From the NCBI RefSeq assembly GCF_001426505.1, contig NZ_LMEV01000017.1:499339-563338 (forward strand): 64,000 bases of DNA, written 5' to 3'. Position 1 is the first letter of the stretch, and every line of letters starts with the position of its first letter. The notes beneath the pieces were generated by a model that ran no database searches, was not told where the DNA came from, and saw only the letters and a list, made by a program, of their open reading frames with translations. This DNA comes from Variovorax sp. Root473 (GTDB lineage Bacteria; Pseudomonadota; Gammaproteobacteria; Burkholderiales; Burkholderiaceae_C). Positions 63,701 to 64,000 of this stretch are shown piece after piece. The position numbers were made by a program, and so were the translations under genes.

Positions 63701-63907
63701 GCGCTGTTTGCTGCTGTTCCCTTGATGTTCAGTTTTGGGGACGGGGCTGAGTTGAGGCGTCCTCTCGGGCTTGCGATCTTTGGGGGGTTGATCGTTAGTC
63801 AGTTGCTGACTTTGTTCACTACGCCGGTTATTTATCTGGCGTTTGATCGGTTGGGTGGGGGGAGTGCTCGGGCTTCTTCTTCGGAGCTTGAGGAGGAGGC
63901 GGCTTGA
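60782..63907 (+). CDS. RND multidrug efflux permease (MdtB-like)
   Basis: A 1041-residue, 12-TM resistance-nodulation-division pump. N-terminus [20 protein letters not shown], plug [23 protein letters not shown]4 proton-relay Asp pair ([13 protein letters not shown]), and C-terminal [22 protein letters not shown]. It expels hydrophobic compounds or bile-like amphiphiles via the adaptor. Only one pump gene is seen, while mdtABC has two (B and C). The last ~220 codons use T/G third positions, unlike the rest. Confidence 0.9.
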   Translation: MSPSRPFILRPVATSLLMLAIVLAGLVAFRFLPLAALPQVDYPTIQVQTLYPGASPEVMSNTVTAPLERQFGQMSGLDRMSSTSAAGVSIITLQFSLGQTLDVAEQEVQAAINAGGSLLPADLPAPPVYAKVNPADAPVLTLAITSDTLPLTEVQNLVNTRLAQKISQVSGVGLVSLSGGQRPAVRIQANTQALAANGIGLDTLRTAISAANSNGAKGSFDGPKRAYTINSNDQLLTVEDYKNLIVSYKNGAPIRMVDVARVVNSAENAQLGAWSGRKVDGGVQLTPAIILNVQRQPGANVIATVNAIKKQLPELQAGLPAGLQIEVLSDRTAGIRSSVQHVEMELVLAVVLVVLVIFAFLGSLRATVIASIAVPISLIGSFGLMYLLGYSLNNLSLMALTIATGFVVDDAIVMIENIARYIEEGEKPLQAAFKGAAQIGFTIISLTVSLIAVLIPLLFMGDVVGRLFREFAVTLAITILISGVVSLTLVPMMSARWLKHEPKKDATGTGFGARAQRFFDGVMVRYDRSLHWVIAHQPLTLLVALLTMVLTVLLYLTIPKGLFPTQDTGQLQARVQAAQDVSFERMAQLQQQAARAILEDPDVENLSSFVGVDAANNTMLHTGSMLINLTKSHDDQQEVMDRLRERVQKVAGLTLYLQPTQDLTIDAETGPTEYRVSLEGVNSALVTEWMQKLVAKLQESDKVRNVSSDAGAQGLAAYVNVNRDTASRLSITASSVDDALYSAFGQRIVSTIFTETNQYRVILEAQPGMVNTPQTLGQLNLIAGSGTATPLSAFAEISEQQAPLQITHVAQYPASTLNFDTAPGVSLGGSVAAIRAAAKEIGLPGSVTMTFLGASGAYEKSLSNQLWLILAAVVCVYIVLGVLYESYVHPLTILSTLPSAGVGALLALMITGNDLGVIGIIGIILLIGIVKKNAIMMIDFAIDAERTQGKSAREAIHQAALLRFRPILMTTLAALFAAVPLMFSFGDGAELRRPLGLAIFGGLIVSQLLTLFTTPVIYLAFDRLGGGSARASSSELEEEAA

Positions 63908-63943
63908 TCTGTCTGTACTCCTGTTGCTTGTTTGCTCCCCGGG

Positions 63944-63999
63944 GCCGGGAGTTCCGCCCGGCGGCGGACTCACTTTCTTTTGCTTCGCCAAAAGAAAGT
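63944..63999. repeat. Two-hairpin intergenic repeat, cut by the window edge
   Basis: Hairpin 1: GCCGGG-N7-CCCGGC (63944-63962). Hairpin 2: ACTTTCTTTTG-CTTCGC-CAAAAGAAAGT (63972-63999), a perfect 11-bp stem. I associate this arrangement with repeats found many times in Comamonadaceae genomes, from general familiarity. It follows the pump gene by about 36 bases and may also end its transcript. Confidence 0.7.
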
Positions 64000-64000
64000 A

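Overview
The window is about 64 kb of a high-GC, gene-dense proteobacterial chromosome. It most resembles Comamonadaceae, probably Variovorax or a close relative. The grounds are strong C/G third-position codon use, short intergenic gaps, an EgtB/EgtD pair, a DUF3649-PepSY-DUF3325 iron-uptake trio, and the two-hairpin intergenic repeat at the right edge, of a kind I associate with that family. This placement is inference from content; no 16S or marker-gene comparison was possible. I recognised no rRNA, tRNA, CRISPR array, prophage or insertion sequence.

Layout. 1-4.4 kb: 3' part of an acyl-CoA ligase gene, an overlapping membrane trio (DUF3649, PepSY, DUF3325) and a secreted nuclease. 4.4-8.7 kb: type II NADH dehydrogenase with a small membrane partner on the minus strand, then a 159-bp imperfect inverted repeat, then egtB-egtD for ergothioneine. 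8.7-16.6 kb: succinate-semialdehyde dehydrogenase, DUF427 plus 2OG-Fe dioxygenase pair, universal stress protein, pseudouridine synthase, MFS exporter, an overlapping three-gene micro-operon (48-aa basic protein, VF530, ferredoxin), GNAT and DUF808. 16.7-21.6 kb: exported small protein, enoyl-CoA hydratase, DUF2817 peptidase-like gene, MHS-type transporter and divergent LysR. 21.6-27.9 kb: a tiny membrane ORF, a Fur box and a large PepSY/flavodoxin reductase, then GST, AraC, SDR, GNAT and an NTF2-like gene.

28-44.5 kb carries two metal-response modules. The first is a COG0523 GTPase behind two Zur-like operators, with PaiB and a Zur-like regulator that has a matching site at its own start. 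The second is another Fur-family regulator followed by a promoter with a 26-bp palindrome, a cysteine-poor ribosomal protein L36, an ABC transporter with two DUF3526 permeases, and a TonB-dependent receptor. Between them lie an esterase, a monooxygenase-like gene, gshA, a lone receiver protein, an SDR, a ribosome hibernation factor, a CBS protein, an exported protein and the YlqF GTPase.

44.5-64 kb: MuiA-like protein, thioesterase, acyltransferase opposite a membrane LytTR regulator, an ammonium transporter with a sigma-54 promoter, an aspartoacylase-like enzyme, an M23 peptidase, RluE-type pseudouridine synthase, glnS, a Tyr/Pro-rich exported protein, a LytTR two-component system with a 2TM protein, a DUF6622 membrane protein, and an RND efflux adaptor plus pump. 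The last ~650 bases of the pump gene change codon style, and the gene is followed by the two-hairpin repeat cut by the window edge.

Metal homeostasis (iron and zinc) and low-molecular-weight thiols (gshA, egtBD, GST) are the recurring themes. The most promising unexplained items are the putative zinc/iron-responsive L36B-ABC-TonB operon, the 159-bp inverted repeat whose mismatches mostly become G-U pairs in minus-strand RNA, and the shared Zur-like operator set.
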